Source of the DNA: a virus
Virus record (IMG/VR): IMGVR_UViG_3300005915_000040
Location: 1-41,780 of that record
Direction: 5' to 3' (one strand)
DNA length: 41,780 nt
Shown here: positions 15,397-23,464 of the stretch, in pieces
Numbering within the stretch: position 1 is the first letter of the stretch
How the letters are laid out: the number at the start of each line of letters is the position of its first letter
Notes under the pieces: generated by a model
What the model saw: only the letters and a program-made list of their open reading frames with translations
Told to the model about the DNA's origin: nothing
Databases searched by the model: none
Translations under genes and position numbers: made by a program

Positions 15397-16010
15397 AGAT
15401 TTTTATTCTAGCAAGTGGAGACGCTACGCGATGGGGTGGCACTGTAAAACAGCTTCAGCAAGTGCGAGGTACTACAGTGCTGCAGCGCCAGATTGATATG
15501 GTGAAAAAGTATGGATATCGATATACTGTATTGTCACATCAGCCGAAGATTAGAAGTATGTGCATCAACCAGTGGGTAGTACCAGAAAATCACGACACAC
15601 TTTTGAATACAGTTAAGAGTTCAGCGAATCTATGGAAGACACACACAGAAGTAATATTTTTACTGGGCGATGTCATCTTTACGAAGAAATGCTTTCAGAC
15701 TTGTGTGAAGCAAAACATAAATAAATCATTTCAATTCTACGGTTCGTTTGATGAACAGTTTTGTTTTCGATTTACTGAAATGATGTATGATAAAGTAATT
15801 GAAAGTATTGATAATATTTTAGCACAAAGTGCAATTGGATCTGCATGGGAGCTTTACCGATCACTGGTAGGAATTCCAATAGACAAGACTTGGACCGATC
15901 AATGGTTCAGGACGTTAATTCAAGATAAAACAGATGACATCGATTATCCAGAAGATTATAACAAGAAAATTAAGTCTGGTTATTTTGATGGTGCGGAGTT
16001 TAACCTATGA
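15393..16010 (+). CDS. MobA-like nucleotidyltransferase (sugar-nucleotide forming)
   Basis: A 205-residue protein with the NTP-transferase signature at its very start: MKIFILASGDATRWGG, then KQLQQVRGTTVLQRQID. This is the Gly-rich NTP loop (normally LAAGxGxRxG...PK) followed by the leader of MobA/IspD/sugar-1-phosphate nucleotidyltransferases. VIFLLGDVIF near residue 90 supplies the metal-binding Asp. The usual lysine after the loop is present as KQL. GGAG precedes the ATG, which overlaps the upstream TGA. It would supply an activated sugar or alditol to the neighbouring transferases; that link is inferred from clustering. Confidence 0.62.
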   Translation: MKIFILASGDATRWGGTVKQLQQVRGTTVLQRQIDMVKKYGYRYTVLSHQPKIRSMCINQWVVPENHDTLLNTVKSSANLWKTHTEVIFLLGDVIFTKKCFQTCVKQNINKSFQFYGSFDEQFCFRFTEMMYDKVIESIDNILAQSAIGSAWELYRSLVGIPIDKTWTDQWFRTLIQDKTDDIDYPEDYNKKIKSGYFDGAEFNL

Positions 16011-17674
16011 AGAAAGTGATTAGCTTAGCTGTATTCGATCACAAAAAGCACGTCGGACGTCCTGGGTATTATTGGCAGCACTTGAAGCATTCTGTGTGGG
16101 GTTATCTCTGTTTGTTTCCAGACTATGAACTTTGGATTTATCATGATGAAAGTCTTTATAACAACTATTATGGTGGCGTACTTTTACGCTTGGAAAGTGC
16201 TGGGTTAGTTAATCTTAAATTCATGGGAACTAATCCAGACATATGCAAAGCTATGATGTGGCGCTTGGAACCGATGTTTGATCCTACAGTTGATTACTTA
16301 TTTTGTAGGGACGTTGATCATTCGCCGACGCATCGTGAACGTGCAATGCATGAACAGTTTATTGGTTCAGGTAAAACACTGCACTGTATACAAGATAACA
16401 CATCGCACTCATGCCCAATGCTTGGAGGGTTGATAGGGTTCAAAGCTAAGGATGCAAAGGCCGCGTTAAAATGTAATTCAGTTAATGAATTAATACGTCG
16501 TCACGGATATGACAATAAGCTTAATGAACACGGAACAGATCAACAGTTATTAAATGCGCATGTATGGCCTGTATTAAAAAAGCATTCAGCATTTCATTCA
16601 GTTAGACATCAGCGACAAGGTGCAGTTGACTTACCGATTGTTAAACCTACTACGGTGATTGATAAGTGTATTCCTTTTATGGGTACTGCAAGATGCGACT
16701 GGGATGCTTGGTACACTGAACTAAATAAAGTAGGGCTCAGATGTGCCATAGACAAAATTGATTACGCGGAAAAGGGCGCGTATGTTGTTCAAGATTTTTC
16801 ACACTTGAATCTTGAAAACGCTTGCATAAATAGGAGACGGGTAATACTCGCGGTTGATGCTAGCATTACTTACTTTTTCTTTATGGGCATTGTAACAATG
16901 CTATGGCAGAAGTACATGGGGTTCTGCCCAGTGATTCTTATAGCCGACAGTATCACCAACTGGTTGAATGATCCTGTAAAGAAGTATGCGCTTAACTTTG
17001 CTAGAGCATATGGGGCTGAAATTCATTTCATTAAACCAATTGATAAATTTAAGTCTTCTACCATTGCACAAAATGCACGCATGTATGCATCGTGTCTACC
17101 AATGTATCATGATGAAATGTACATGATGACGAGTGACATGGATATGCTACCACTTAGTAAAGCGTTTTTCAATAAGCAGAACATGGATAAAGAAGTTCAC
17201 TTGGATTATGCTAACGCGTACGGTGGTTCACATTTTCCGCTTTGCTATGTTGGAGCAAAAGTTAAGACTTGGCGCGAGATCATGCAGCCAGCTGATGCTA
17301 CTAATATAGAGAAGAGTTTAAAAGCTATATTCTACACTGATGGTTTGGATAAGCAGCAGGACGGTATGAGGCTTTGGTGTTATGATGAAGAAATGTTCGG
17401 TAAAAAAATAAAAGCTTGGAGTGGATACCCTGATAAATGTCAAATGTTTGATCGTCGCGGTGGACCTCCAGTAGATCGTATTGATCGTTCGTGTTGGCCT
17501 AAAAGGGTTAGTATTAAAAATATGTCTGATTGCCACTCAGTTCGTCCAGGGCATATTTCACCTAATTGGGAGAGGATTGAGTCTGTATTAATTCAAATAC
17601 TTAGTGAACAAGACCTACAATTGATTCGTGGATACCGTTGGAATTTTTGTACATTAGTAAACAAGGAGAAATAA
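16007..17674 (+). CDS. Two-domain glycosyltransferase (two GT-A-like halves)
   Basis: A 555-residue protein that appears to carry two GT-A-like domains. The N-terminal half has DYELWIYHDESLY and YLFCRDVDHSPTHRE with a D-V-D near residues 102-104, followed by LGGLIGFKAKDA, a typical post-DxD segment. The C-terminal half repeats the plan: VILAVDASITYFFF, MYMMTSDMDMLPLSKAF near residue 376 with D-M-D, and LDYANAYGGSHFPLCYVGAK. Fused dual transferases occur in polysaccharide polymerisation, where each half adds one sugar. GGAG at 15994 lies upstream and the ATG overlaps the previous TGA. Donors and acceptor are unknown. Confidence 0.6.
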   Translation: MKKVISLAVFDHKKHVGRPGYYWQHLKHSVWGYLCLFPDYELWIYHDESLYNNYYGGVLLRLESAGLVNLKFMGTNPDICKAMMWRLEPMFDPTVDYLFCRDVDHSPTHRERAMHEQFIGSGKTLHCIQDNTSHSCPMLGGLIGFKAKDAKAALKCNSVNELIRRHGYDNKLNEHGTDQQLLNAHVWPVLKKHSAFHSVRHQRQGAVDLPIVKPTTVIDKCIPFMGTARCDWDAWYTELNKVGLRCAIDKIDYAEKGAYVVQDFSHLNLENACINRRRVILAVDASITYFFFMGIVTMLWQKYMGFCPVILIADSITNWLNDPVKKYALNFARAYGAEIHFIKPIDKFKSSTIAQNARMYASCLPMYHDEMYMMTSDMDMLPLSKAFFNKQNMDKEVHLDYANAYGGSHFPLCYVGAKVKTWREIMQPADATNIEKSLKAIFYTDGLDKQQDGMRLWCYDEEMFGKKIKAWSGYPDKCQMFDRRGGPPVDRIDRSCWPKRVSIKNMSDCHSVRPGHISPNWERIESVLIQILSEQDLQLIRGYRWNFCTLVNKEK

Positions 17675-18162
17675 TGGACTGTTACGCAACTCATATACCT
17701 GTGCTAACTACAATGTTATGCAATAGAGATCACGGAATGAATAACCCAATTCTTGAAATGGGTTGTGGAAATTACTCAAGCTACACATTAGGATTATACA
17801 GCGGAGTAGCTAGCTGTAAAGTGTTTACTCTTGATGAAAAACAAGATTGGATTAATCAGTTTAAGCATTTAGAAACACAGTCTCATTCGTTTCAATGGGT
17901 TGATAAGTGGGAAGAGTGCGCTTTAATTGATGAGTATTATTGGAGCTTAGTCTTGGTAGATCATGCACCGGGTGAGCGAAGAAAATTTGATATTAAACGC
18001 TTAGCTGATCGAGCGGATTATTTAGTAGTTCATGATACCGAAGAAGCAGGCTATGAGTATGAACCCGTACTAAGTCTATTTAAGTACCGATTTGATTACA
18101 AAGTAGTGCGACCGTGGACTACTGTAGTAAGTAATAAATATTCCTTGGAGTTTTTAAAATGA
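17674..18162 (+). CDS. Class I SAM-dependent methyltransferase-like protein
   Basis: A 162-residue protein; AAGGAGAA at 17663-17670 and a one-base overlap with the upstream TAA fix the ATG at 17674. NPILEMGCGNYSSYTLGLY is a motif I SAM-binding loop (E-x-G-x-G), CKVFTLDEKQDW carries the acidic residue ending strand 2, and WSLVLVDHAPGERRKFDIKRL plus YLVVHDTEEAGYEY resemble motif IV of small-molecule or sugar O-methyltransferases. It is compact and lacks an obvious extra substrate domain. The location among glycosyltransferases suggests methyl capping of a glycan. Confidence 0.6.
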   Translation: MDCYATHIPVLTTMLCNRDHGMNNPILEMGCGNYSSYTLGLYSGVASCKVFTLDEKQDWINQFKHLETQSHSFQWVDKWEECALIDEYYWSLVLVDHAPGERRKFDIKRLADRADYLVVHDTEEAGYEYEPVLSLFKYRFDYKVVRPWTTVVSNKYSLEFLK

Positions 18163-18800
18163 ACTATGAAAGAGTACTTGTTAGTCTAGGCGATAGAGGT
18201 ATCTATCTTAAACTCTTAAGGCGGTTAAGGGATAGTTGTGTTGAATATAATGTTCCTCATATATTTTGGAAAAAATTACCAGAGAGTTCAAGATCACACA
18301 GCGAATCACCATATGGCTTTAAGTTGCACTGCATCCAAGATGCAATTAAACGAGGGTTTAAAACAATTATATGGGCAGATTCTGCGTGTTATGCAATAAA
18401 AAACCCAACTAAGTTGTTTGAACTCGTAGAAGAACTCGACATTTTGTTTCTTAGCGGAACTGATAATTTGGCTCATTACGTGAATGACAGAAGTTTAAAC
18501 AGCTTAGGTATAACAAGGCAACAGATTAACGGGCAGCCTTTAGTAAGTGGTTCACTATTCGGTTTTAACTTTAATAGCCCGAAAGTAATTGAGTTTTTTG
18601 ATGAGTTACTTTCGTATGAAAAGCATAATTACTTTGTTGAAGATAACCAAAAACCGGATGATTTATTTAAAACGCATAGACATGATGAAGCGATTATAAG
18701 TTTAATGTTATACAAATATAATATCTATGCACGTAACGCTTATCAATATTTTCAAGGGGACGGTAAGGACGTTATGTTTAAAGCGGGAAAGGATGTATAA
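18159..18800 (+). CDS. Glycosyltransferase-like protein
   Basis: A 213-residue protein with ATGA overlap to the upstream gene and GGAG at 18147-18150. FKTIIWADSACYAIKNPTKLFE has the shape of a GT-A metal site, with Asp-Ser in place of DxD, followed by helix and strand; LVSGSLFGFNFNSPKVIEFF is the usual segment after that site, and FKTHRHDEAIISLMLYKY near the end resembles the catalytic HDE-type element of GT34/GT8-like enzymes. It is likely an active or derived nucleotide-sugar transferase, but the altered DxD leaves doubt about metal use. Same operon as its neighbours. Confidence 0.5.
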   Translation: MNYERVLVSLGDRGIYLKLLRRLRDSCVEYNVPHIFWKKLPESSRSHSESPYGFKLHCIQDAIKRGFKTIIWADSACYAIKNPTKLFELVEELDILFLSGTDNLAHYVNDRSLNSLGITRQQINGQPLVSGSLFGFNFNSPKVIEFFDELLSYEKHNYFVEDNQKPDDLFKTHRHDEAIISLMLYKYNIYARNAYQYFQGDGKDVMFKAGKDV

Positions 18801-19423
18801 TGGAACTCCAATTAGTTGAAGAACATACTATTGCAGTACTATCAGACGATAATAGAAAAGTACTTGATGTCGGATGCAGGCACTTTGATTTTGCACTTGA
18901 AATGTGTAATAACGACTATGAAGTATGTTGTGTTGAAGCTGATAAAAACGTGGATCAGACTCCATTCTTTGATCGCGTTAAGTTTATTCATGCGGCGTTA
19001 GTTCCTGAATCTGAAAATCTTCAATTAAAAACGTTGTATACCTTCGGTAATGGTACTGCGAATCATCTTGCGGATGTAAGAGGTGCGAACCCAAAAAACA
19101 AACAAGTCCAAAAAGTAACTGGTAGATCACTTACAAACCTAAGTAACATTTTTGAAGTTGAGCATTGGAGTGTTATTAAACTCGACTGTGAAGGATCAGA
19201 ATACTGTGTACTTTTAGAATGGCCTGGTCCTATTTCTGATCAGATCACTGTTGAATTCCATGAACATACTAACGCAAATACAGATGGTGAATACGTGTAT
19301 GATAATATTATAAAACACTTATCACAATGGTACACGCTCATACAACACGAAAAATCTACAAGACACTGTATTTCTACTCCAAACTATTGGGATTCTTTGC
19401 TTGTTTTAACTAAGCTTTTATGA
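18800..19423 (+). CDS. FkbM-family methyltransferase
   Basis: A 207-residue protein starting at a TAATG overlap. KVLDVGCRHFDFALEMC is the SAM loop, YEVCCVEADKN the strand-2 acidic residue, and WSVIKLDCEGSEYCVLLEW is the characteristic FkbM signature (D-x-E-G-x-E) that identifies this family. PISDQITVEFHEHTN follows as usual. FkbM enzymes O-methylate sugars or polyketides and are common in surface-glycan clusters, so here the likely substrate is a phage- or host-surface sugar. It is the last gene before the inverted-repeat element. Confidence 0.75.
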   Translation: MELQLVEEHTIAVLSDDNRKVLDVGCRHFDFALEMCNNDYEVCCVEADKNVDQTPFFDRVKFIHAALVPESENLQLKTLYTFGNGTANHLADVRGANPKNKQVQKVTGRSLTNLSNIFEVEHWSVIKLDCEGSEYCVLLEWPGPISDQITVEFHEHTNANTDGEYVYDNIIKHLSQWYTLIQHEKSTRHCISTPNYWDSLLVLTKLL

Positions 19424-19460
19424 TTCATGAAAATTTATCGGTGAGTTTTCATGCACACTT

Positions 19461-19691
19461 TTGGTAACTGATAATGTAATGTCCAACCAACTGATTATAT
19501 ATCTTTGAAATTAGTCTCTTATCTCTGTATACTTAACTAGTATACCCTTTATTATATATATATATATATACAACGGGTTTTTTAGGATATAAGTGTATAT
19601 ATAACAATAAGTTACAATTTTGTAATTCAGATAGAGATAGCTTTTTGAGTTGTATAGGCAGTTGATAGAACATTACATTATCAGTTACCAA
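19461..19691 (+). repeat. 231-bp inverted-repeat element with 22-bp perfect ends
   Basis: Positions 19461-19482 and 19670-19691 are perfect 22-bp inverted copies starting TTGGTAACTGATAATG. Inside, CAACTG 19488-19493 pairs with CAGTTG 19659-19664 after symmetrical 5-nt gaps, and TATCTCT 19520-19526 pairs with AGAGATA 19633-19639, so one RNA strand could fold into a long interrupted hairpin. The centre holds GTATAC repeats, nine TA dinucleotides at 19553-19570, and ACGGGTTTTTT near 19572-19583 that may terminate transcription. No coding frame and no clear target duplication are seen. This is also what the 19424-19758 gap holds. Confidence 0.7.
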
Positions 19692-19758
19692 CAGCTTTTC
19701 AGAGAATGGGCTAAACTACTTGGTTTAAAACGAGATGTTAAAAATAGGTAATACACTA

Positions 19759-20343
19759 ATGAAACCGTGGATAGTAGTATCTTATTATACTAATGGTACT
19801 TTTTACAAAGATCTTAGCGTTGAGTTTAAAAAATCTGCTATACAGCACAAAATTCCGCACCTTGTTGCTGGTGTGCCTAATTTAAAAGACTGGAGTAAAA
19901 ATACTAACTACAAACCAACGTTTCTTCTGCAAGCGTTAAAAGAGCTTAAAGGACTTGATATTATATGGGTAGATATCGACGCTAAGTTTAACGCGTATCC
20001 GAAATTGTTTGATGATTTAGAGTGTACAATCGCAGCGCACGAATTTGACCAAAGAAAGTACTATGGTAAGCATCACGTTTTAAAAGAGCTTTTAAGTGGC
20101 ACAGTTTTTCTTCGTAATAATGATGAAGCACTTAGTGTAGTTCAGCGATGGACTGAAGAATGTAAAAGAAAGCCAAAGCAATGGGATCAAAAATCATTGC
20201 AAACAGTAGTTGGAGAAAATTACTACAAACTACCTGGTGAGTATTGCACTATTTCTGGTAGAATGCGAGACATTAAACACCCTATCATTGAGCATTTTCA
20301 AGCGTCTCGAAAAGTCAGAAAAAATAAACAGCTATTGAGATGA
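19759..20343 (+). CDS. GT77-like nucleotide-diphospho-sugar transferase
   Basis: A 194-residue protein starting MKPWIVVSYYTNGTFY; TAGGTAA at 19745-19751 supports this ATG, though an in-frame ATG at 19735 adds eight residues. LDIIWVDIDAKFNAYPKLF holds a clear D-I-D metal motif; LLSGTVFLRNNDEALSVVQRW, WDQKSLQTVV and HPIIEHFQASRK follow in the order seen in GT77-type and related transferases. It lies just beyond the inverted-repeat element and seems to be the last member of the sugar cassette. Donor sugar unknown. Confidence 0.68.
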   Translation: MKPWIVVSYYTNGTFYKDLSVEFKKSAIQHKIPHLVAGVPNLKDWSKNTNYKPTFLLQALKELKGLDIIWVDIDAKFNAYPKLFDDLECTIAAHEFDQRKYYGKHHVLKELLSGTVFLRNNDEALSVVQRWTEECKRKPKQWDQKSLQTVVGENYYKLPGEYCTISGRMRDIKHPIIEHFQASRKVRKNKQLLR

Positions 20344-20382
20344 AGATGCTCAATATAAATGCAAACTTTATGAAATTAACAG

Positions 20383-20411
20383 TGTACAAGTAAGTTTATT
20401 TGTTGTATAAT
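20383..20411 (+). promoter_or_regulatory. Sigma-70-like promoter before the helicase gene
   Basis: TGTACA at 20383-20388 and TATAAT at 20406-20411 are separated by exactly 17 bases. The -10 is a perfect match and the -35 matches four of six consensus bases. It lies 54 bases upstream of the ATG at 20465, with TAAAGGA close to that start, and probably opens the early/replication transcription unit. Confidence 0.6.
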
Positions 20412-20464
20412 ACGTATATTGAATAAGATAGAACGACGTACAACGTGTATTAAAGGACACAGTA

Positions 20465-22492
20465 ATGGATCACGACGTAATTACTCAAGCATTTCTTGAA
20501 CCTCTATGCGATTCAACTCGTAAGTTATTAAGACCTGTATCACTTCAGTTAAACGACTATCTTGAAATCGATATTGATAAAGAAGGTAAGCGTTTCATTT
20601 TAAACTTCTACGCACTGATCAAGGATTGGTCAAATCCTACAGAGCTAAAACGTAGAGGGCCGTCTTGGAGTGTACGGCACTTTGTAAAACGAATTCCAGA
20701 ACGCAAGCAAGTTCAAAGTGAACACCTGTGCGAAACCTACGTTGTAGGAGGAACTGATTTTTCAGCTATTATAATTCATAGTTTGTGGCCAAAAGACCGA
20801 TTAGAATTTAGAACAGATGAAGCTAAGTTTTTCTTTGAGTTTCTACTTACACGGTTTTTTAGTCAGACAGAAAAAGCTAAAATAAAAGCCTCATATAAAA
20901 TTAATAAAGAACTTCCAGAAATGCCTGAAGACTTTATTGATCACCCAATAAGACCTTTAATGTCTTTTCAAAAAGTTGCAGTCGCCGCTTCTGTTAGTAA
21001 TGATGACAATCTTTGGATGGAACAGGGAACTGGGAAAACTCCTATTATCATATCAAGGATTTGCTACGAAGCGCATCGTGTGTACAAAAAAGAAAAGCGA
21101 ATGTACAGTGCACTTATTATCGTCCCTAATTGTGTACGTATGAATTGGCATAATAAATTCATTGATTTCGCTGTACACTCTGGAAAATTAACAGTGCTAC
21201 GCGGGTGTCAACTAACACGTATTAAACTTTTAGTTGAAGCGTTTAAGACTGAAGAGAACTGTGAGTATACTGTTGTAATCGGTTCATACGATACAATCAT
21301 AAATTCTTGGGCTGCTATCCGAATGATTGAATGGGATTTCTGTGGTATAGATGAAGCCCATATGATTAAAAGCCCGACCACAAAACGATGGAAAATTCTT
21401 AAAGAACTTAGAGATCTTTCTAAAAATCGAGCAGGCTTAACCGGAACTCCAATTGCGAATAATTTGTTCGATGCATGGACGCAGCTAGAATGGTTAGGTG
21501 AAGGTCTTAGTGGGTTCATGACTTTTAAAGGATTTAAGTCGTACTATGGTAAGTTCGTTAAGTCTCAAGACGGGCAACGTGACATCCTTAATGGGTATAA
21601 CAATTTGCCGATTTTACAAGAGCGATTCACCCGCTTGTGTTTTATGATTACGCGAGCAGAAGCAATGCCTGAACTGCCTAAAAAAACATATGACATTTAT
21701 GAAGTTGAAATGTCTAAACAACAACGAGAATTCTACACTCAGTTACAAACGCAGCTAGCTATTGAGATCGAAGCTGAATTGAAAAGTGACACTAACAAGC
21801 AACTTACAGCGAATCACATTTTAACCAAGCTTTTGCGCTTATCACAAATTACATCAGGATACCTAAAATGGGATGATCAAGTAACCACTGAAGGGGAAAT
21901 AGAAGTAGGTAAAATCGAATATATCAAAGTTAATCCAAAACTTGAAGCTCTTATCGAAATTCTTAAAAACAAAAGGCCTGAAGAAAAAACTATTGTTTGG
22001 ACTAACTGGGTGCCAGCGATCAAATTTATAAGTCAAAGACTGCTTGAAGAAAAAATTGAACACGTCGTGTATTATGGAGGCACATCTGAAAAAGATCGAA
22101 TTGAAGCTGAACGCCGGTATAATCAAGAAGCATCTTGTAGAGTTTGGCTTTCTAATCCTACGGCTGGTGGAGTTGGACTTGATTTATGGGGTCATATTCC
22201 CGAATGGGTAGGAACTTCAAAAGATCATGGCTGTAACACTACCCAAGAAATTTATTATTCTCAAGATTGGTCAATGATTAAACGTACACAGAGTGAAGAC
22301 CGTGCGGTACGTAGAGGCACACGAGTATCAGTACAGATAACAGATTTGATTATACCAAAAACAATTGACGAAGAAATAGCTTGTAGAGTACTTGATAAAA
22401 AAATGACAGCTATGCAATTACAAGACGTTAGATCAATTTTTCAACGAATCATTAATAACATTTCAATTTTAGGTGAGACCAATGAACAGTAG
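20465..22492 (+). CDS. SNF2/DEAH superfamily 2 helicase
   Basis: A 675-residue superfamily 2 ATPase. Walker A is EQGTGKT at 186-192, motif II is DEAH at 296-299 (GIDEAHMIK), motif III is LTGTP at 325-329, and motif VI is in QDWSMIKRTQSEDRAVRRGT near residues 600-617. Motif IV-V elements sit in the C-terminal lobe (KTIVWTNWVPAIKF, GGVGLDLWG). The N-terminal about 165 residues have no recognisable domain. Phage SNF2-like proteins of this size occur in replication modules next to primase and polymerase and may remodel forks or strip proteins. Strong promoter and TAAAGGA lie upstream. It overlaps the next gene by 11 bases. Confidence 0.88.
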   Translation: MDHDVITQAFLEPLCDSTRKLLRPVSLQLNDYLEIDIDKEGKRFILNFYALIKDWSNPTELKRRGPSWSVRHFVKRIPERKQVQSEHLCETYVVGGTDFSAIIIHSLWPKDRLEFRTDEAKFFFEFLLTRFFSQTEKAKIKASYKINKELPEMPEDFIDHPIRPLMSFQKVAVAASVSNDDNLWMEQGTGKTPIIISRICYEAHRVYKKEKRMYSALIIVPNCVRMNWHNKFIDFAVHSGKLTVLRGCQLTRIKLLVEAFKTEENCEYTVVIGSYDTIINSWAAIRMIEWDFCGIDEAHMIKSPTTKRWKILKELRDLSKNRAGLTGTPIANNLFDAWTQLEWLGEGLSGFMTFKGFKSYYGKFVKSQDGQRDILNGYNNLPILQERFTRLCFMITRAEAMPELPKKTYDIYEVEMSKQQREFYTQLQTQLAIEIEAELKSDTNKQLTANHILTKLLRLSQITSGYLKWDDQVTTEGEIEVGKIEYIKVNPKLEALIEILKNKRPEEKTIVWTNWVPAIKFISQRLLEEKIEHVVYYGGTSEKDRIEAERRYNQEASCRVWLSNPTAGGVGLDLWGHIPEWVGTSKDHGCNTTQEIYYSQDWSMIKRTQSEDRAVRRGTRVSVQITDLIIPKTIDEEIACRVLDKKMTAMQLQDVRSIFQRIINNISILGETNEQ

Positions 22493-22811
22493 AGTATTTT
22501 TACTTGAACCAACTAAAGCTAACATTGACCTTACAAGTGCCTTAACTTTTGGAGATCTCATCTACATTTTTCCTGCAAACAAAAGGCGGTGTAGTGTGTT
22601 TAACAGCTCTGCATATTGTAAAGCGGTTATTAACAGATTAGCTGAGTGTGAATTTCATAAAGATAATGACTATATCTGTGCGGTAGGCTCTATGATTTCT
22701 GTAACTACAGCAGTGATCGCAGTCGCTCAACTCTATGAAAATTTTAACGTGTTACTCTTTAACAGCGTTGAAGACTCATATGTAGCTAGACGATTTAGTA
22801 AAGAAATTTAA
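22482..22811 (+). CDS. Small conserved phage protein of unknown function
   Basis: A 109-residue protein. I place the start at ATG 22482 with AGGTGAG at 22471-22477, while a GTG at 22473 within that sequence is in frame. The sequence is a mix of strands and helices (FGDLIYIFPANKRRCSVF, YICAVGSMISVTTAVIAVA, NFNVLLFNS) with no catalytic motif. The alternating hydrophobic strand and the VGSM-type turn suggest a small alpha/beta fold. It is embedded in the replication operon, overlapping the helicase gene, so a replication or nucleotide role is plausible but unproven. Confidence 0.6.
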   Translation: MNSRVFLLEPTKANIDLTSALTFGDLIYIFPANKRRCSVFNSSAYCKAVINRLAECEFHKDNDYICAVGSMISVTTAVIAVAQLYENFNVLLFNSVEDSYVARRFSKEI

Positions 22812-22827
22812 AAGTATGAAAGGGCAC

Positions 22828-23421
22828 ATGATGATTTGTGATGATTTGTTAGGAATGATGAAAAAGTTTGAAGAGTTTAATGACTTTTTTCTTAAGTACT
22901 ATGGTGAGTTATCTGCTATTCGTGATAACATTAAAAAGAATAAATACCCTTTAAAAGAATTGATTGATTTTATATATGTTATACGTACAACTTCAGAGAT
23001 GTTTAATGACTTAAGAAAAGAAGCAAGCGGAGTTGAAGTTTCTATGATTAATGTTGCTTGCTTGTTGTACTTGAGTCGTGGTAAAGATGGACCTATCCGA
23101 GGAGACTTAGCTACTGGTACACCTAATGTTACTATGTCAGCTAAGATTCCATCACTTAAAAAAGATCCGGACAACTTCATAAAGTTAATGGAATACTTTG
23201 GTATCCCAGCTAGTCCGATTAAAGAAGGAATTCTCAAGCCGTATTGGCCTGGTTTATGTGAACATATTTCAAAATGTGCCACAGAAGGTAAACCGTTACC
23301 GCCAGGTATACAAAAAGATTCACAATACCCGGTATACAAAATGCAGATTAGAAACAAGGTTGATATTATTAACGCTGTAGAGTCAGCTCAGAACGGGGGC
23401 GACAATGAAGTAAATGAATGA
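22828..23421 (+). CDS. Unknown replication-module protein
   Basis: A 197-residue protein starting near MMICDDLLGMMKKFEEF. ATGs at 22816, 22828 and 22831 are all in frame; GAAAGGG at 22818-22824 favours 22828 or 22831. The N-terminal about 80 residues are helical (FFLKYYGELSAIRDNIKKNK), and the C-terminal half is loop-rich with Pro-Gly motifs (YFGIPASPIKEGIL, PLPPGIQKDSQYP). I do not recognise a domain. The gene runs into a four-copy 7-bp tandem repeat at its 3' end, where its TGA lies. Confidence 0.6.
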   Translation: MMICDDLLGMMKKFEEFNDFFLKYYGELSAIRDNIKKNKYPLKELIDFIYVIRTTSEMFNDLRKEASGVEVSMINVACLLYLSRGKDGPIRGDLATGTPNVTMSAKIPSLKKDPDNFIKLMEYFGIPASPIKEGILKPYWPGLCEHISKCATEGKPLPPGIQKDSQYPVYKMQIRNKVDIINAVESAQNGGDNEVNE

Positions 23422-23443
23422 TGAATGATGAATGATGAATGAT
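23416..23443 (+). repeat. Four tandem 7-bp repeats (GAATGAT)
   Basis: GAATGAT is repeated four times without change, spanning the TGA stop of the upstream gene (23419-23421). Because seven is not a multiple of three, successive ATG and TGA triplets fall in different frames, giving a cluster of overlapping starts and stops just before the Shine-Dalgarno AAAGGA (23452-23457). It may help ribosomes re-initiate, or may be simple slippage expansion. Confidence 0.75.
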
Positions 23444-23464
23444 GAACTTATAAAGGACAAAATC

